Made by a program: the position numbers and the translations under genes
Shown here: piece by piece, positions 1 to 8,329 of the stretch
Layout: the number at the start of each line of letters is the position of its first letter
Position numbering within the stretch: the stretch's first letter is position 1
Notes under the pieces: generated by a model
What the model was told of the DNA's origin: nothing
Databases searched by the model: none
Seen by the model: the letters and a program-made list of their open reading frames with translations, nothing else
Assembly: GCA_965371355.1 (NCBI GenBank)
Contig: CBDUYD010000015.1
Coordinates: 1 to 30,483 of the forward strand
From: JASJHI01 sp965371355
GTDB taxonomy: Bacteria > Actinomycetota > Acidimicrobiia > Acidimicrobiales > Ilumatobacteraceae
Length of the DNA: 30,483 nucleotides
Reading direction: 5' to 3'

Positions 1-1409
1 GGTGCAGGTGCCCGCGCGGCTACGGCAACGGCACCTCCGATCGACTCGCCGACGATGTCGGCAGCTTCGGGTGGGAGCGCGTCCAGCACCGACTCGTCGA
101 TCTCGTTGCGGTACGACGCGTTGGCGATCGAGCCGAGCGCCGCAATGCCTAGCGCGCCACCCACCTCACGGGTCGTGTCGTTCACCGCGGATCCGACGCC
201 CGCCTTGTTGAGTGGAACGGTTGACATGATCGAACCCGTTGCCGGCGCGACGGTGATCCCCATGCCGATTCCCAACAGGACCAAGCCGATCGCGATCACG
301 AGATACGCCGTGGTCGCATCGACCGTCGAGATCACCGCCAGCCCGGCGACGAGGAACACGAATCCGCCGGTCATCACGTTGGCCGGGCCGATCCGCTCGC
401 CGAGCGCCGCGCTGCGCGGCGAGACGATCACGAGTGCGAATGCCATCGGGAGGGTGGCCACACCGGCGTCGAGCGGTGAGTACCCGCGCACGAACTGCAG
501 GAACTGGGTCATCAGGAAGAAGAACCCGAACATGATCAGGAAGGCGAACGTGATCACGCCGGTTCCGATCTGGAAGCCGCGGTTGCGGAAGTAGCTCATC
601 GGCAGCATCGGGTGCTCCTGACGGAGTTCCCAGAACACGAATCCCACGAGGGCCACCGCAGCGATCACGAACGCGCTGATGACCTCGGGGCTGGACCAAC
701 CCTTGGCGGGGCCCTCGATGATGCCGTACAGCAGTGCGGCAAAGCCGATGATCGAGAACACCGCGCCGAACGGATCTAGCGGTGTGGCCTCGGTGTCCAT
801 CGAACGCGGCGAGTAGATGGTGACAGCGCCGAATACGACCGATGCGGTCACGACGTTGACGAGGAATGCCGATCCCCACCAGTAGGCGGGGAAGATCCAC
901 CATTCGGTGAGGAGGAAGCCCACGACGAGTGGCCCGAGCGCCGCACCGGCGCCCGCGAACCCCGCCCAGACGGCGATCGCCTTGGTCCTCTCCTCGGGCG
1001 GGAAGACGGCGGAGACGATCGAGAGCGTGGCCGGCATGATGAACGCCGCGCCGATGCCCATCACGGTGCGGCTGGAGATGATGACTTCGACGTCATTGGC
1101 GAGCGTGCCGATCAGTGAGCCGAGCGCGAACACGATCAGGCCACCCTGGAGCGCACGCTTGCGGCCGAAGCGGTCGCCGATCGCGCCGGCGGTCAACAGC
1201 AGCCCGGCGAAGACGATCGCGTACGAGTCGACGATCCACTGGAGGTCTGTGCCGGTCGCACCGAGGCTCTCCTGCATGGTGGGGATAGCCACGTTGAGAC
1301 CGGACACGGCCATCACGACCATCACCAGGCTGAGACACATGATCCCGAGCAGGAACCAGCGTCGGGCGTAGATCTCCGGCTGCTCGTAGAGCGGGATCTC
1401 TTCGTTCAT
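1..1409 (-). CDS. DHA2-family MFS drug efflux transporter (3' end cut by window edge)
   Basis: Proton-driven multidrug exporter of the inner membrane, EmrB/QacA type. The frame starts at the ATG at 1409 (MNEEIPLYEQPEIYARRW) and stays open for about 469 residues to the left edge, so the C-terminus is missing; the family usually has about 500 residues and 14 membrane helices. Helix 1 (about residues 17-40) is followed by the DHA signature LQWIVDSYAIVFAGLLL and by the loop 2-3 motif A, GDRFGRKRAL. A later segment reads VGSAVNDTTREVGGALGIA, the usual motif C-like region of the second half in DHA2 pumps. The substrate cannot be read from sequence. Two tandem TetR-like palindromes lie 35-71 bp upstream, so repression relieved by a ligand is likely; no tetR gene is in the window on this side. 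The start codon has only a weak GAGG as ribosome site. Confidence 0.9.
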   Translation of the reverse strand, partial: MNEEIPLYEQPEIYARRWFLLGIMCLSLVMVVMAVSGLNVAIPTMQESLGATGTDLQWIVDSYAIVFAGLLLTAGAIGDRFGRKRALQGGLIVFALGSLIGTLANDVEVIISSRTVMGIGAAFIMPATLSIVSAVFPPEERTKAIAVWAGFAGAGAALGPLVVGFLLTEWWIFPAYWWGSAFLVNVVTASVVFGAVTIYSPRSMDTEATPLDPFGAVFSIIGFAALLYGIIEGPAKGWSSPEVISAFVIAAVALVGFVFWELRQEHPMLPMSYFRNRGFQIGTGVITFAFLIMFGFFFLMTQFLQFVRGYSPLDAGVATLPMAFALVIVSPRSAALGERIGPANVMTGGFVFLVAGLAVISTVDATTAYLVIAIGLVLLGIGMGITVAPATGSIMSTVPLNKAGVGSAVNDTTREVGGALGIAALGSIANASYRNEIDESVLDALPPEAADIVGESIGGAVAVAARAPA

Positions 1410-1443
1410 ACGGGACCTCGCTCGACTCGGTGGCCAGAACAAT

Positions 1444-1480
1444 GAAACGGTTGCGTCTCGTTGTGGAACGGAAGCGTCTC
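1444..1480. promoter_or_regulatory. Tandem TetR-like operator upstream of the DHA2 efflux gene
   Basis: Two 16-bp imperfect palindromes with the same architecture: GAAACGgttgCGTCTC at 1444-1459 and GGAACGgaagCGTCTC at 1465-1480. They are offset by exactly 21 bp (two helical turns). The half-site is GRAACG/CGTCTC. Position, 35 bp before the start codon of the pump, fits a repressor site over its promoter. The protein that binds is unknown. Confidence 0.55.
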
Positions 1481-1516
1481 ACAGCCCCGCCCGTTGCGCA
1501 ACCTGCTCGGGACGGG

Positions 1517-3127
1517 TCAGAGGCGGTCGGTGGCGAGGGCGCGGAGGCGCTTGTAGTCGACCTTGCCGTTGGCGGCGCGGCCGATCGTGTCGACCACGAT
1601 CACGCGGCGGGGCGCCTTGTATGCGGCGAGATGCTCACGGATGTGGTCGATGAGGTCCTGCTCGGCCAACCCCTCTTCGGCCGGATCGTCCGCCTCGAGT
1701 TCGGCGACCGCGACGACCATCTCTCCGAAACGGTCGTGGGGCACGCCGACGACAACCGCGTCGCGGACCGAGGCGTGCGTCTTGGCCGCTTCCTCGACCT
1801 CTTCGGGGAAGATCTTCTCGCCGCCCGAGTTGATGCAGACCGAACCCCGGCCGAGCACGGCGACCTTGCCGTCGTCGCCGATCGTGGCGTAGTCGCCGGG
1901 GCACGAGTAGCGCTTCCCGTCGATCATCAGGAACGTGTTGGCCGACTTCTCGTCGTCCTTGTAGTACCCGATCGGTTGACGACCGCCGACCGCCAAGCGC
2001 CCGACGACGCCGGGTTCGGTGATGCGTTCGCCGAGGTCGTCGATGACGATCGTGTCCGGGCCGGCCTCGAATCGCGCCGTCTTGGCCAACTCTCCCCCGC
2101 CGGACACCGAAACGCCCATGCCGAGCGCCTCCGACGATGAGAACGCGTCCTGGAGGAGCATGTTCGGATGATGTCGGAGGAGGCCCTGCTTGTTCTCCTC
2201 GCTCCACATCACGCCCGACGACACGATGCCGAGCAGCGACGAGAGATCCCACCGATCGGGTTCAGCGTCGAGGGCGTCGAGGATCGGCTTGGCGAACGCG
2301 TCGCCGACGATCGCCAACAGGTTCACGCCACGCCCCCCGATCGTGTCGAGCAGCTCGGCCGGATCGAAGTGCCGGCTCGCGAGGAGCACCACACAACCAC
2401 CCTGGATCATCGTCGTGAAGGCGGTGATCCCGCCGGTGCCGTGCATCAGGGGACACGCGGGCATGCCGAGCGCGCCGGGTCGGTCGTACCTCCCGTCGAG
2501 CGCGGCGGGATCGTACTCACCGGGTAACGGCGTCGCCAGCCTCGCGCCGAGGATCGCGACGAGGTCGTCCTGACGCCACATCACACCCTTCGGCATGCCG
2601 GTGGTGCCACCGGTGTAGAGCATGTACAGGTCGTCGCCATCGCGGCCGTGGTCGGGAACGACGCGGCCGCTGTCGTACGCCGCGGCCTCCTCGTACGGCA
2701 TGGCCCAGTCGGGACACGGACCCGATCCGTCGTCGACCCACAGCCAGGTGCGCACCTTGGTGAGCCGGTCGCGGATCTCCTCGATCGTGTCGACGAATGT
2801 GCCGTGGAACACGACGGCGATCGCGTCGGCGTTGTCCCAGAGATAGAGGAGTTCGTCGGCGGTGTACCGGTAGTTGGTGTTGACGGGGACGAGCGCCGCC
2901 TTGAAGCAGGCGAACTGAGACTCGATGTACTCGGGGCAGTTGTAGAGGTACTGGGCGACCTTGTCCTGCTTGGTGGCACCCTTCGCCAGCAGGGTCGCGG
3001 CGATGCCGTCGGCGCGGCGATCCGCCTCGCCCCAGGTGACGACGCGATCGCCCTGGATGGCGAACGGGGCATCGGGCAGCTCGTCGGCGACGCGCTCCCA
3101 CAACTCTGCGAATGTCCAACCCGACAT
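1517..3127 (-). CDS. Fatty acyl-/steroid-side-chain-type acyl-CoA synthetase (FadD19-like)
   Basis: ATP-dependent ligase that activates a carboxylic acid to its CoA thioester via an acyl-adenylate (ANL superfamily, 536 aa). The phosphate-binding loop YTGGTTGMPKG is at residues 171-181. The A5 region reads DAFSSSEALGMG, the A7/A8 hinge reads GDYATIGDDGKVAVLGRG followed by INSGGEKIFPEEVEE, and the C-terminal catalytic lysine is K522 in ANGKVDYKRL. The order and spacing match mycobacterial FadD19/FadD17-type enzymes, which act on long-chain or sterol side-chain acids; the exact substrate is inferred only. I chose the ATG at 3127 because GAGGGAGA lies 4-11 nt before it and MSGWTFAELWERVADELPDAP is the normal N-terminus. 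The open frame extends 27 codons further with no family similarity. It is divergent from a thioesterase gene. Confidence 0.93.
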   Translation of the reverse strand: MSGWTFAELWERVADELPDAPFAIQGDRVVTWGEADRRADGIAATLLAKGATKQDKVAQYLYNCPEYIESQFACFKAALVPVNTNYRYTADELLYLWDNADAIAVVFHGTFVDTIEEIRDRLTKVRTWLWVDDGSGPCPDWAMPYEEAAAYDSGRVVPDHGRDGDDLYMLYTGGTTGMPKGVMWRQDDLVAILGARLATPLPGEYDPAALDGRYDRPGALGMPACPLMHGTGGITAFTTMIQGGCVVLLASRHFDPAELLDTIGGRGVNLLAIVGDAFAKPILDALDAEPDRWDLSSLLGIVSSGVMWSEENKQGLLRHHPNMLLQDAFSSSEALGMGVSVSGGGELAKTARFEAGPDTIVIDDLGERITEPGVVGRLAVGGRQPIGYYKDDEKSANTFLMIDGKRYSCPGDYATIGDDGKVAVLGRGSVCINSGGEKIFPEEVEEAAKTHASVRDAVVVGVPHDRFGEMVVAVAELEADDPAEEGLAEQDLIDHIREHLAAYKAPRRVIVVDTIGRAANGKVDYKRLRALATDRL

Positions 3128-3130
3128 GTG

Positions 3131-3138
3131 TCTCCCTC
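3131..3138 (-). promoter_or_regulatory. Ribosome binding site of the acyl-CoA synthetase
   Basis: GAGGGAGA on the minus strand, 3 nt before the ATG at 3127. It decides between this start and a longer in-frame start at 3208. Confidence 0.7.
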
Positions 3139-3267
3139 TCGCCGGTTTCGCTCCGGCGGTGTCTGTTCCGGCAGTACCCTGCCTCCCGTCAGATGTAGCA
3201 GACGGCACGGGCGTGGTCTGAGTCGTGGGGTCGTCCCCGGGCCTGGCGACGGACTACACAGGACACC

Positions 3268-3975
3268 GTGAGCGACGACATCGACCCGGACATCGACCCG
3301 GACATCGACCCTGCCGGCGACCCCGGCGTCGACGCTGCCACCGATCCCGAACAGCTGGCCTCCCCGTCGCGCATCGAGTGTGCCGCCGCGCTCCGCGGGC
3401 TCGGCCACGCGATCGTCGGCCACGCCGTCGACGACGAGGTGTTCGACGAGATCGCCGAGTTCGCCCGCACCCGGTCGGCGGTGATCAACGACGCGCCCGA
3501 CCGCTCGAGGCCGACCCACGATCTCAAGCGTCGGATGTTCGACGACGCGCCGCTCGACGGCGAGGGCATGATGCACTATCCGGACTGCGTTGTCTCGGGA
3601 CCGGCCAACCCGATGGGCATCAACATCGCATGCCATCGCGATGGCGATGCGGCGGTCGGGACGATCTCGCTCGGCGCCGCGTTCGAGGGAGCACCCGGCC
3701 GCGCCCACGGAGGCGTGGTCGCAGCGATCTTCGACGACGTGATGGGCTTCGTTCTGTCGATCGAGCGGACGCCGGCGTTCACCGGCCGGTTGAGCGTGAG
3801 CTACCTCGCCCCGACGCCACTCGGGACACCGCTCGAGTTCCGAGCCTGGCTACGCGAGCGCGACGGCCGCAAGCTGTTCATCGAGGGCGTGGCATCGACC
3901 GCCGACGGCGAGAAGATCCTCGAAGCGGACGGCATCTTCATCTCGATCCCCGCCGACCACTTCACCGAGACCTGA
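3268..3975 (+). CDS. PaaI-type hotdog thioesterase with acidic N-terminal extension
   Basis: Probable acyl-CoA thioesterase of 235 aa. The C-terminal half (about residues 105-230) is a 4HBT/PaaI hotdog domain: AHGGVVAAIFDDVMG is the typical helix bearing the catalytic Asp, followed by FTGRLSVSYLAPTPLGTPLEFRAW strands (given here in part: VSYLAPTPLG). The first 100 residues are an acidic extension that begins with repeated DIDPD units. The GTG start at 3268 has AGGA 4-7 nt upstream. A weaker -10-like TACACA lies 7 nt before the start, so the message may be almost leaderless. The divergent neighbour is an acyl-CoA synthetase, so making and breaking of CoA esters may be co-regulated from the 140-bp gap. 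The substrate is unknown. Confidence 0.85.
   Translation: MSDDIDPDIDPDIDPAGDPGVDAATDPEQLASPSRIECAAALRGLGHAIVGHAVDDEVFDEIAEFARTRSAVINDAPDRSRPTHDLKRRMFDDAPLDGEGMMHYPDCVVSGPANPMGINIACHRDGDAAVGTISLGAAFEGAPGRAHGGVVAAIFDDVMGFVLSIERTPAFTGRLSVSYLAPTPLGTPLEFRAWLRERDGRKLFIEGVASTADGEKILEADGIFISIPADHFTET
3277..3311 (+). repeat. 12-bp tandem repeat (GACATCGACCCG, nearly 3 copies)
   Basis: Two perfect copies and an 11-base third copy encode DIDP-DIDP-DIDP at the N-terminus of the thioesterase. It is in frame (4 codons) and probably arose by slippage. Confidence 0.9.
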
Positions 3976-3997
3976 ACCCGGCGATGGCCGTCGTGCC

Positions 3998-4037
3998 CCG
4001 CGGCGTCGGCGGCGCCTATCACGTTGACGCGCCGCGG
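3998..4037. terminator. GC-rich hairpin between convergent genes
   Basis: CCGCGGCG (3998-4005) pairs perfectly with CGCCGCGG (4030-4037) across a 24-nt loop, in the gap between the thioesterase stop and the stop of the HNH gene. There is no T-run, so it is at best a weak, possibly bidirectional terminator. Confidence 0.35.
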
Positions 4038-4082
4038 CCAAGGGTGAGAACTAGCCACCAACGTCCCGGCCCGTGGCGGGGC

Positions 4083-5459
4083 TCAGACCCGAGGCCGTAG
4101 CTCGACCAGGCGGCGGCGGACGTGTTCGGCGATCTGGTCGTCGGTCAGGAAGTCGTCTTCGGTGGGCGGGTCGGCGCCGACCGGTGTGACCCTGGTGCCG
4201 TCGGGCCGCTGGACGTGGAGCTTGCCGAAGCGGTCGCGGCGGGATTTCAACCGTTGTCGGTGTTTGCGTCGGTTGTCGCGTCCGCACGCGAGCGCGGCGT
4301 TGTCCTGGTCGGTGCGGCCCTGGTCGACCCATTCGGTGATGTGGTCGACCTGGGTCCAGTGCTGCGGAACCTCACAGCCGGGGATCTCGCAGCTGGTGGC
4401 CAACAGCGCTGCCGCCTCCGCAGCGGAGCCGGCGAACAGCCTGCTGCGACGTCCCATGTCGGTGACCACCCCGGCAGAGTTCATCACGACACGCCGCACC
4501 CAGCCGCCGAGCGAAGCCAGCACGACGTCGTCGGGTAGTAGCGGCACACCAGCGGTGGTGCTGCAACGTGCCCGTGCGGGCCCGGGCGCGGGTAGATCGG
4601 CGGGTTCGTCGGCGAGACCGTGCCGGGCCATCGCCGACTCGTAGGTGTGTTGATCGCAGACGATGTTCACGGTTGCCGGCGCCGGCGACCCGTCGCCGGT
4701 GTAGTCGTTCGCGCTGTTGAAGATCGCCATCAGGGCGTCGAAACGGCGTTGTGCATGGGTACGGGAGAGCTCCGACGAGGGGGCCTCGGCACCCAGCCGC
4801 TCGCGGAGTTCGGCGACATCGCGCTTGAACTCGGCGTCGGCGAACGCTTCGAAGATCGTGGCCATCTGGGTCGCCTGGGGGGCGGTCCCACCCGTGGCGG
4901 TGACGTCGACCCCGTCGATTCCCGCGACCACGGCGGCACGGCGCGCCTCTACCGACTCACCGCGATCGCGGTGCGCGCCCTCGAGGTCGGCGAGCATCTC
5001 CCAACGTTGCACGCAGGCCCGGAAGTCGCTGAACTTCATCCGCTGCGCGTGCTCGGACAAGACGCCGAGCGACTCGGGCAACAACTGTCCACAACGCGGG
5101 TTGGCGAACGCCCTCGCCAGTTCGGCGACCTGATCGACCCCGACCCGTCCGGCCGCGAGGTGATCACCGACCTCCGGGGCGGCCGCCACCAGATGAGCCA
5201 CACGCCGGAGCCGCAGCAGCTGGGCGCCGGAGTAGTTGCCGTGCACCCGCAACCAGCCTGCGAGCGACCGGTGCCCGTCATCGCGATATACGCCGCGCCG
5301 GTCGACCACGGTGATGGTCGCCGCCATCTCGGCCGCGAGCCGCCGCTGGGCCAACTCGAGCTCACGGAAGTGTTCGGTCAACTGATCGTCACCCAGGCCA
5401 TCCAACGCTGACACGAGACCGTCGAATCCCGTGGCATCGTGCTCGTCGGAGAGCTCCAT
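4083..5459 (-). CDS. DUF222 / HNH endonuclease (13E12-repeat family)
   Basis: 458-residue protein of the actinobacterial DUF222-HNH family. The N-terminal two thirds is DUF222 (RRLAAEMAATITVVDRRG, then a long helical part with LLPESLGVLSEHAQRMKF). The C-terminal HNH nuclease has paired cysteines CEIPGC at about 357-362, the VDH metal site at 371-373, NAALAC at 387-392 and a final RRKHR. All key HNH residues are present, so a working nuclease is possible. Members are often multi-copy and behave like mobile or selfish elements; their cell role is not established. The promoter has a perfect TATAAT box, is leaderless and carries a LexA-like box, which implies DNA-damage control. The upstream patch is AT-rich compared with its surroundings, and that could be a trace of transfer. 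Confidence 0.92.
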   Translation of the reverse strand: MELSDEHDATGFDGLVSALDGLGDDQLTEHFRELELAQRRLAAEMAATITVVDRRGVYRDDGHRSLAGWLRVHGNYSGAQLLRLRRVAHLVAAAPEVGDHLAAGRVGVDQVAELARAFANPRCGQLLPESLGVLSEHAQRMKFSDFRACVQRWEMLADLEGAHRDRGESVEARRAAVVAGIDGVDVTATGGTAPQATQMATIFEAFADAEFKRDVAELRERLGAEAPSSELSRTHAQRRFDALMAIFNSANDYTGDGSPAPATVNIVCDQHTYESAMARHGLADEPADLPAPGPARARCSTTAGVPLLPDDVVLASLGGWVRRVVMNSAGVVTDMGRRSRLFAGSAAEAAALLATSCEIPGCEVPQHWTQVDHITEWVDQGRTDQDNAALACGRDNRRKHRQRLKSRRDRFGKLHVQRPDGTRVTPVGADPPTEDDFLTDDQIAEHVRRRLVELRPRV

Positions 5460-5465
5460 AGATTG

Positions 5466-5494
5466 ATTATATCAAACGTTTGTTCGTCTGACAA
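5466..5494 (-). promoter_or_regulatory. Strong sigma-70 type promoter of the HNH gene (leaderless)
   Basis: On the minus strand, TTGTCA (5494-5489), a 17-bp spacer and TATAAT (5471-5466). The -10 box ends 6 nt before the ATG, so transcription should start at or beside the A of the start codon. This is the closest match to consensus in the window. Confidence 0.8.
5472..5487. promoter_or_regulatory. Candidate LexA (SOS) box inside the HNH promoter
   Basis: TCAAACGTTTGTTCGT matches the actinobacterial SOS consensus TCGAAC-N4-GTTCGA at 10 of 12 fixed positions. It fills the spacer between the -35 and -10 boxes, where a bound repressor would exclude RNA polymerase. A 10-bp perfect palindrome, CAAACGTTTG (5473-5482), lies within it. 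Confidence 0.6.
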
Positions 5495-5533
5495 TGCAAC
5501 CTCGATATTTCTCGAACGTCGCGGAACTCGCCG

Positions 5534-6646
5534 TCACGGCGAGCCGGAGGCCTCATCGCCGAAGGAGATTCCGAGGTCGCGAGCGGCGATGATCGTGTCG
5601 CAGTCCGGAGGGACGGCACGCATCTTGCTGATCGCCGACACGAGTGGTACGTAGTTGACGACCGGCGGCTGGAGCGCGACCATCACGCCGCGGTGGCCTT
5701 CCTCGAGTCCCCGCACCGCAGCGGTGCCGAAGCGCACGCCGAGCAATCGATCCAGAGAGGTAGGGGTCCCGCCGCGCAGGAGGTGACCGAGCACCATATT
5801 GCGTACCTCCTTGCCGGTGAGCTGTTCGAGGTCGGCGGCCACCTGCGCACCGATCCCACCGAGGCGCTCCGCCTGGCCGACCGACTTGGCGATCACCGAC
5901 CGTTCGCCCCCTCGGAAGGTCGCCCCTTCGGCGACGACCACGATCGCGAACCGCGCACCGCGCGCCTCTCGACTCGCGATCGTGCCGGCGACCATCTCCA
6001 GATCGAAGGGAATCTCCGGGATCAAGATCGCGTGGGCGCCGGCGGCGACACCCGAGTTGAGTGCGATCCACCCTGCGTAGCGGCCCATCACCTCGACGAC
6101 GAAGACCCGGCTGTGCGACGTGGCGGTGGTGAACACCCGGTCGATGCACTCGGTCGCCACCTCGACAGCCGTGTCGAATCCGAACGTGGCATCGGTCATC
6201 GCCAAGTCGTTGTCGATCGTCTTGGGCACACCGATCACCCGCAGCCCGGCCTCGGACAATTTCTGGCCGATCAGCAGAGATCCGTCGCCTCCAATCGTGA
6301 TCAACGCATCGATCGAGGCGTCGCGGAACAATCCGACCAGTTCCTCGGTGCGGTCGACGTTGATCCACGATCCGTCGGGCTGCTGCTCCGGGAAATCGGT
6401 CGGATCCCCCCGGTTGGTGCTGCCGAGCACGGTTCCGCCGAGATGTCCGATTCCCCGCACGTACTCGCGGGTGAGTGTGAACGTGCCACCGCTCTCCTCG
6501 TACAACTCCGGAAACATCAGTCCGTTGAATCCGTCGCGGATGCCGATCACCTCCCAACCACGGCGCAGCGCGGCCAGGGTGGCGGACCGGATGACCGAGT
6601 TGAGCCCCGGGGCGTCACCCCCACCGGTCGAGATGCTGATTCTCAC
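5534..6646 (-). CDS. pfkA: 6-phosphofructokinase (group with Gly104/Lys124)
   Basis: Phosphorylates fructose 6-phosphate to the 1,6-bisphosphate in glycolysis (370 aa, cytosolic). It opens with the family N-terminus VRISISTGGGDAPGLNSVIR. The nucleotide motif GGDGS (119-123) has Gly at the site equivalent to E. coli 104, which favours ATP over pyrophosphate, whereas PKTIDND (141-147) has Lys at the position equivalent to 124, with catalytic D145. Sugar-phosphate contacts include EVMGRYAGW and GHLLRGGTPTSLDR. The GTG at 6646 was chosen because the protein then begins like its family and AGGAAG lies 6 nt upstream; the longer frame to 6799 adds 51 unrelated residues. The upstream gap of 209 bp to the amidase shows no other gene. 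Confidence 0.93.
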   Translation of the reverse strand: MRISISTGGGDAPGLNSVIRSATLAALRRGWEVIGIRDGFNGLMFPELYEESGGTFTLTREYVRGIGHLGGTVLGSTNRGDPTDFPEQQPDGSWINVDRTEELVGLFRDASIDALITIGGDGSLLIGQKLSEAGLRVIGVPKTIDNDLAMTDATFGFDTAVEVATECIDRVFTTATSHSRVFVVEVMGRYAGWIALNSGVAAGAHAILIPEIPFDLEMVAGTIASREARGARFAIVVVAEGATFRGGERSVIAKSVGQAERLGGIGAQVAADLEQLTGKEVRNMVLGHLLRGGTPTSLDRLLGVRFGTAAVRGLEEGHRGVMVALQPPVVNYVPLVSAISKMRAVPPDCDTIIAARDLGISFGDEASGSP

Positions 6647-6652
6647 CCTCTT

Positions 6653-6658
6653 CTTCCT
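6653..6658 (-). promoter_or_regulatory. Ribosome binding site of phosphofructokinase
   Basis: AGGAAG on the minus strand, 6 nt before the GTG at 6646; supports the short start. Confidence 0.6.
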
Positions 6659-6855
6659 AGCAGTTCGAACCGGAGGCTCGGAGCGAGACGCATCGGAACC
6701 GGCGCATGTGAGCGAGCCAACCGCCAGAACCTGAGCCGATGACGTCGAGCGGCCGACGAAGAGCGTCTCGCCGTGCCGATCTCGGCCGGATCCGCGCATC
6801 TCGGCGGGAGCGGAGGAACTCGCCGCCGCACCCGAGTGCGTCGTGATCGCCGTGT

Positions 6856-8247
6856 TCAGTCTTGGATCGGATGGGTGAAGCCCACCTCGCGCTCGTAGGC
6901 ACTCGCCGCGCGAATCAGGTCGGACTCGCCGAGCTGACGTCCGATCAGCTGGAAGCCCAGGGGAACCTCGGCCCGCCGGGCGGTCGGGAGTGTGATCGTC
7001 GGATGGCCCGAGTAGTCATAGGGCGCGGTGAACCTGAGGAACGCGCCGCCGGCGTCGGGCTGGGCGAGCATGGCCTCCACCTGATCAAGGGTCGGCGTCG
7101 GCGCGGCCATCACCGGGGCGACGACGACGTCCACCGAGTCGAACACTTCGTCGAGATCGGCGCGGAACCGCTCCCTGGCGCGTTCGAGCACGGCGTAGTC
7201 CGAGGCGGCGGCCCTCCGTCCGATCTCGATGAGAGCGGACAGCACCGGCCCGTAGTCGTCGCGGCGCGAGTCGAAGTACGGGGCATGCGCCATCGCGCAC
7301 TCGACCGATGTCGTCACGCCCCACCCGTCGGCGAGTTGGCCGACGTCGGGCACTGCGATCTCGACTACGGAGGCCCCGCACGATCGCAGAACCTCGACCG
7401 AGTCGATCACCGCGCCGACGACCCGCGGGTCGACCCCGTTCTCGACATAACCCCGGTCGATGCCCACGCGGAGCCCGGCCACCGGCCGGTCGACGGCCGA
7501 CGCGTAGTCCTCCCGGTCCTTGCGGATCGACGTCGGGTCCATCGGGTCGTGCCCCGCCATCGCGGTCAGCATGCGCGCGGCGTCGGCCACGGTGCGCGTC
7601 ATCGGCCCCATGTGGTCGAGAGACTCGGCGAGTGCGAAAGCGCCGTGTCGGCTGACGAGTCCATACGTGGGCTTGATGCCGACCAGCCCGCAGCAACTGG
7701 ACGGGAAGCGGATGCTCCCGCCCGTGTCCGAGCCCGTCGACCCGTAGGCGAGACCCGCCGCCACAGCCACGCCCGAGCCGGACGACGAGACGCCGGTCCA
7801 GTAGTCCGCATTCCACGGATTGATCGGAGGTGCCACGTCGGGGTGGTGGACCGAGAACGCCCCCTCGGTCAGTTTCGTCTTCCCGATGATGACCGCGCCG
7901 GCGTCCCGCAGACCCTTCACGACCGTGGCGTCCTCGCCGCTCACGAAGTCGCGGAAGGCCGGGCTGCCGGCCGTGGTCGGAACACCCTTCGTGAACAGCA
8001 GATCCTTGACGGCGATCGGAACACCGTGGAGCGGTCCGATCGCCCCGCCCTCTGCGCGCCACCGGTCGCGCTCCTCCGCCTCGGCGAGCGCCTCCTCGGC
8101 GAGCACGGTTACGAAGGCACCGAGATCGGGCTCGCGGGCGTCGATCCGGTCGAGTTGATGCCTCGTCACCTCGACCGCGGAGATCGACCCACGACCGATC
8201 TCGTCGGCGACATCCGTCAACGACGTTCCCGCGATCCCGTTCGTCAC
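6856..8247 (-). CDS. Amidase-signature family hydrolase
   Basis: Serine hydrolase of 463 aa with the Ser-cisSer-Lys triad: K81 in GVPIAVKDLL, the cis-serine S154 in GVSSSGSGVA and the nucleophile S178 in GSDTGGSIRFP. The 24-residue gap between the two serines is the family norm. It hydrolyses amides; the natural substrate is not readable. It is not a GatA in context, since no gatB or gatC is nearby. The GTG at 8247 is preceded by GGAGGAGG with a 5-nt gap, and another in-frame GTG 5 codons earlier would overlap that site, so I prefer 8247. The longer open frame to 8658 is spurious because it overlaps the divergent oxidoreductase. Confidence 0.92.
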   Translation of the reverse strand: MTNGIAGTSLTDVADEIGRGSISAVEVTRHQLDRIDAREPDLGAFVTVLAEEALAEAEERDRWRAEGGAIGPLHGVPIAVKDLLFTKGVPTTAGSPAFRDFVSGEDATVVKGLRDAGAVIIGKTKLTEGAFSVHHPDVAPPINPWNADYWTGVSSSGSGVAVAAGLAYGSTGSDTGGSIRFPSSCCGLVGIKPTYGLVSRHGAFALAESLDHMGPMTRTVADAARMLTAMAGHDPMDPTSIRKDREDYASAVDRPVAGLRVGIDRGYVENGVDPRVVGAVIDSVEVLRSCGASVVEIAVPDVGQLADGWGVTTSVECAMAHAPYFDSRRDDYGPVLSALIEIGRRAAASDYAVLERARERFRADLDEVFDSVDVVVAPVMAAPTPTLDQVEAMLAQPDAGGAFLRFTAPYDYSGHPTITLPTARRAEVPLGFQLIGRQLGESDLIRAASAYEREVGFTHPIQD

Positions 8248-8252
8248 CGATC

Positions 8253-8260
8253 CCTCCTCC
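8253..8260 (-). promoter_or_regulatory. Ribosome binding site of the amidase
   Basis: GGAGGAGG on the minus strand, 5 nt before the GTG at 8247; the best Shine-Dalgarno match in the window and the reason for the chosen start. Confidence 0.75.
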
Positions 8261-8266
8261 ACAGAG

Positions 8267-8272
8267 ATGGTA
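8267..8272 (-). promoter_or_regulatory. Possible -10 box of the amidase
   Basis: TACCAT (TAnnnT form) 19 nt before the GTG, which would leave a very short leader holding the ribosome site. There is no clear -35. Confidence 0.35.
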
Positions 8273-8329
8273 GAGGCCGGCGACCGCTCACGTCGTCGGC
8301 CATGTCGTCGATCGGGAAGGATGCCGGAC

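Noticed and set aside
166..903. Long minus-strand open frame rich in Arg inside the efflux gene region
   Set aside because: It is an out-of-frame shadow; the adjacent frame on the same strand encodes a clear 14-helix transporter from 1409 to the left edge.
3277..3311. The 12-bp repeat as a protein-binding iteron or CRISPR-like array
   Set aside because: Only three copies, in frame and coding, without spacers; it is a simple slippage repeat.
5527..5543. CTCGCCGTCACGGCGAG hairpin at the phosphofructokinase stop as terminator
   Set aside because: The loop is too small for the full dyad, it overlaps the stop codon and there is no T-run; it may be chance in GC-rich coding DNA.
6647..6855. A small gene in the 209-bp gap between phosphofructokinase and amidase
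   Set aside because: Open frames there show no start with a ribosome site and no recognisable protein; the N-terminal part of the long phosphofructokinase frame is unlike the family.
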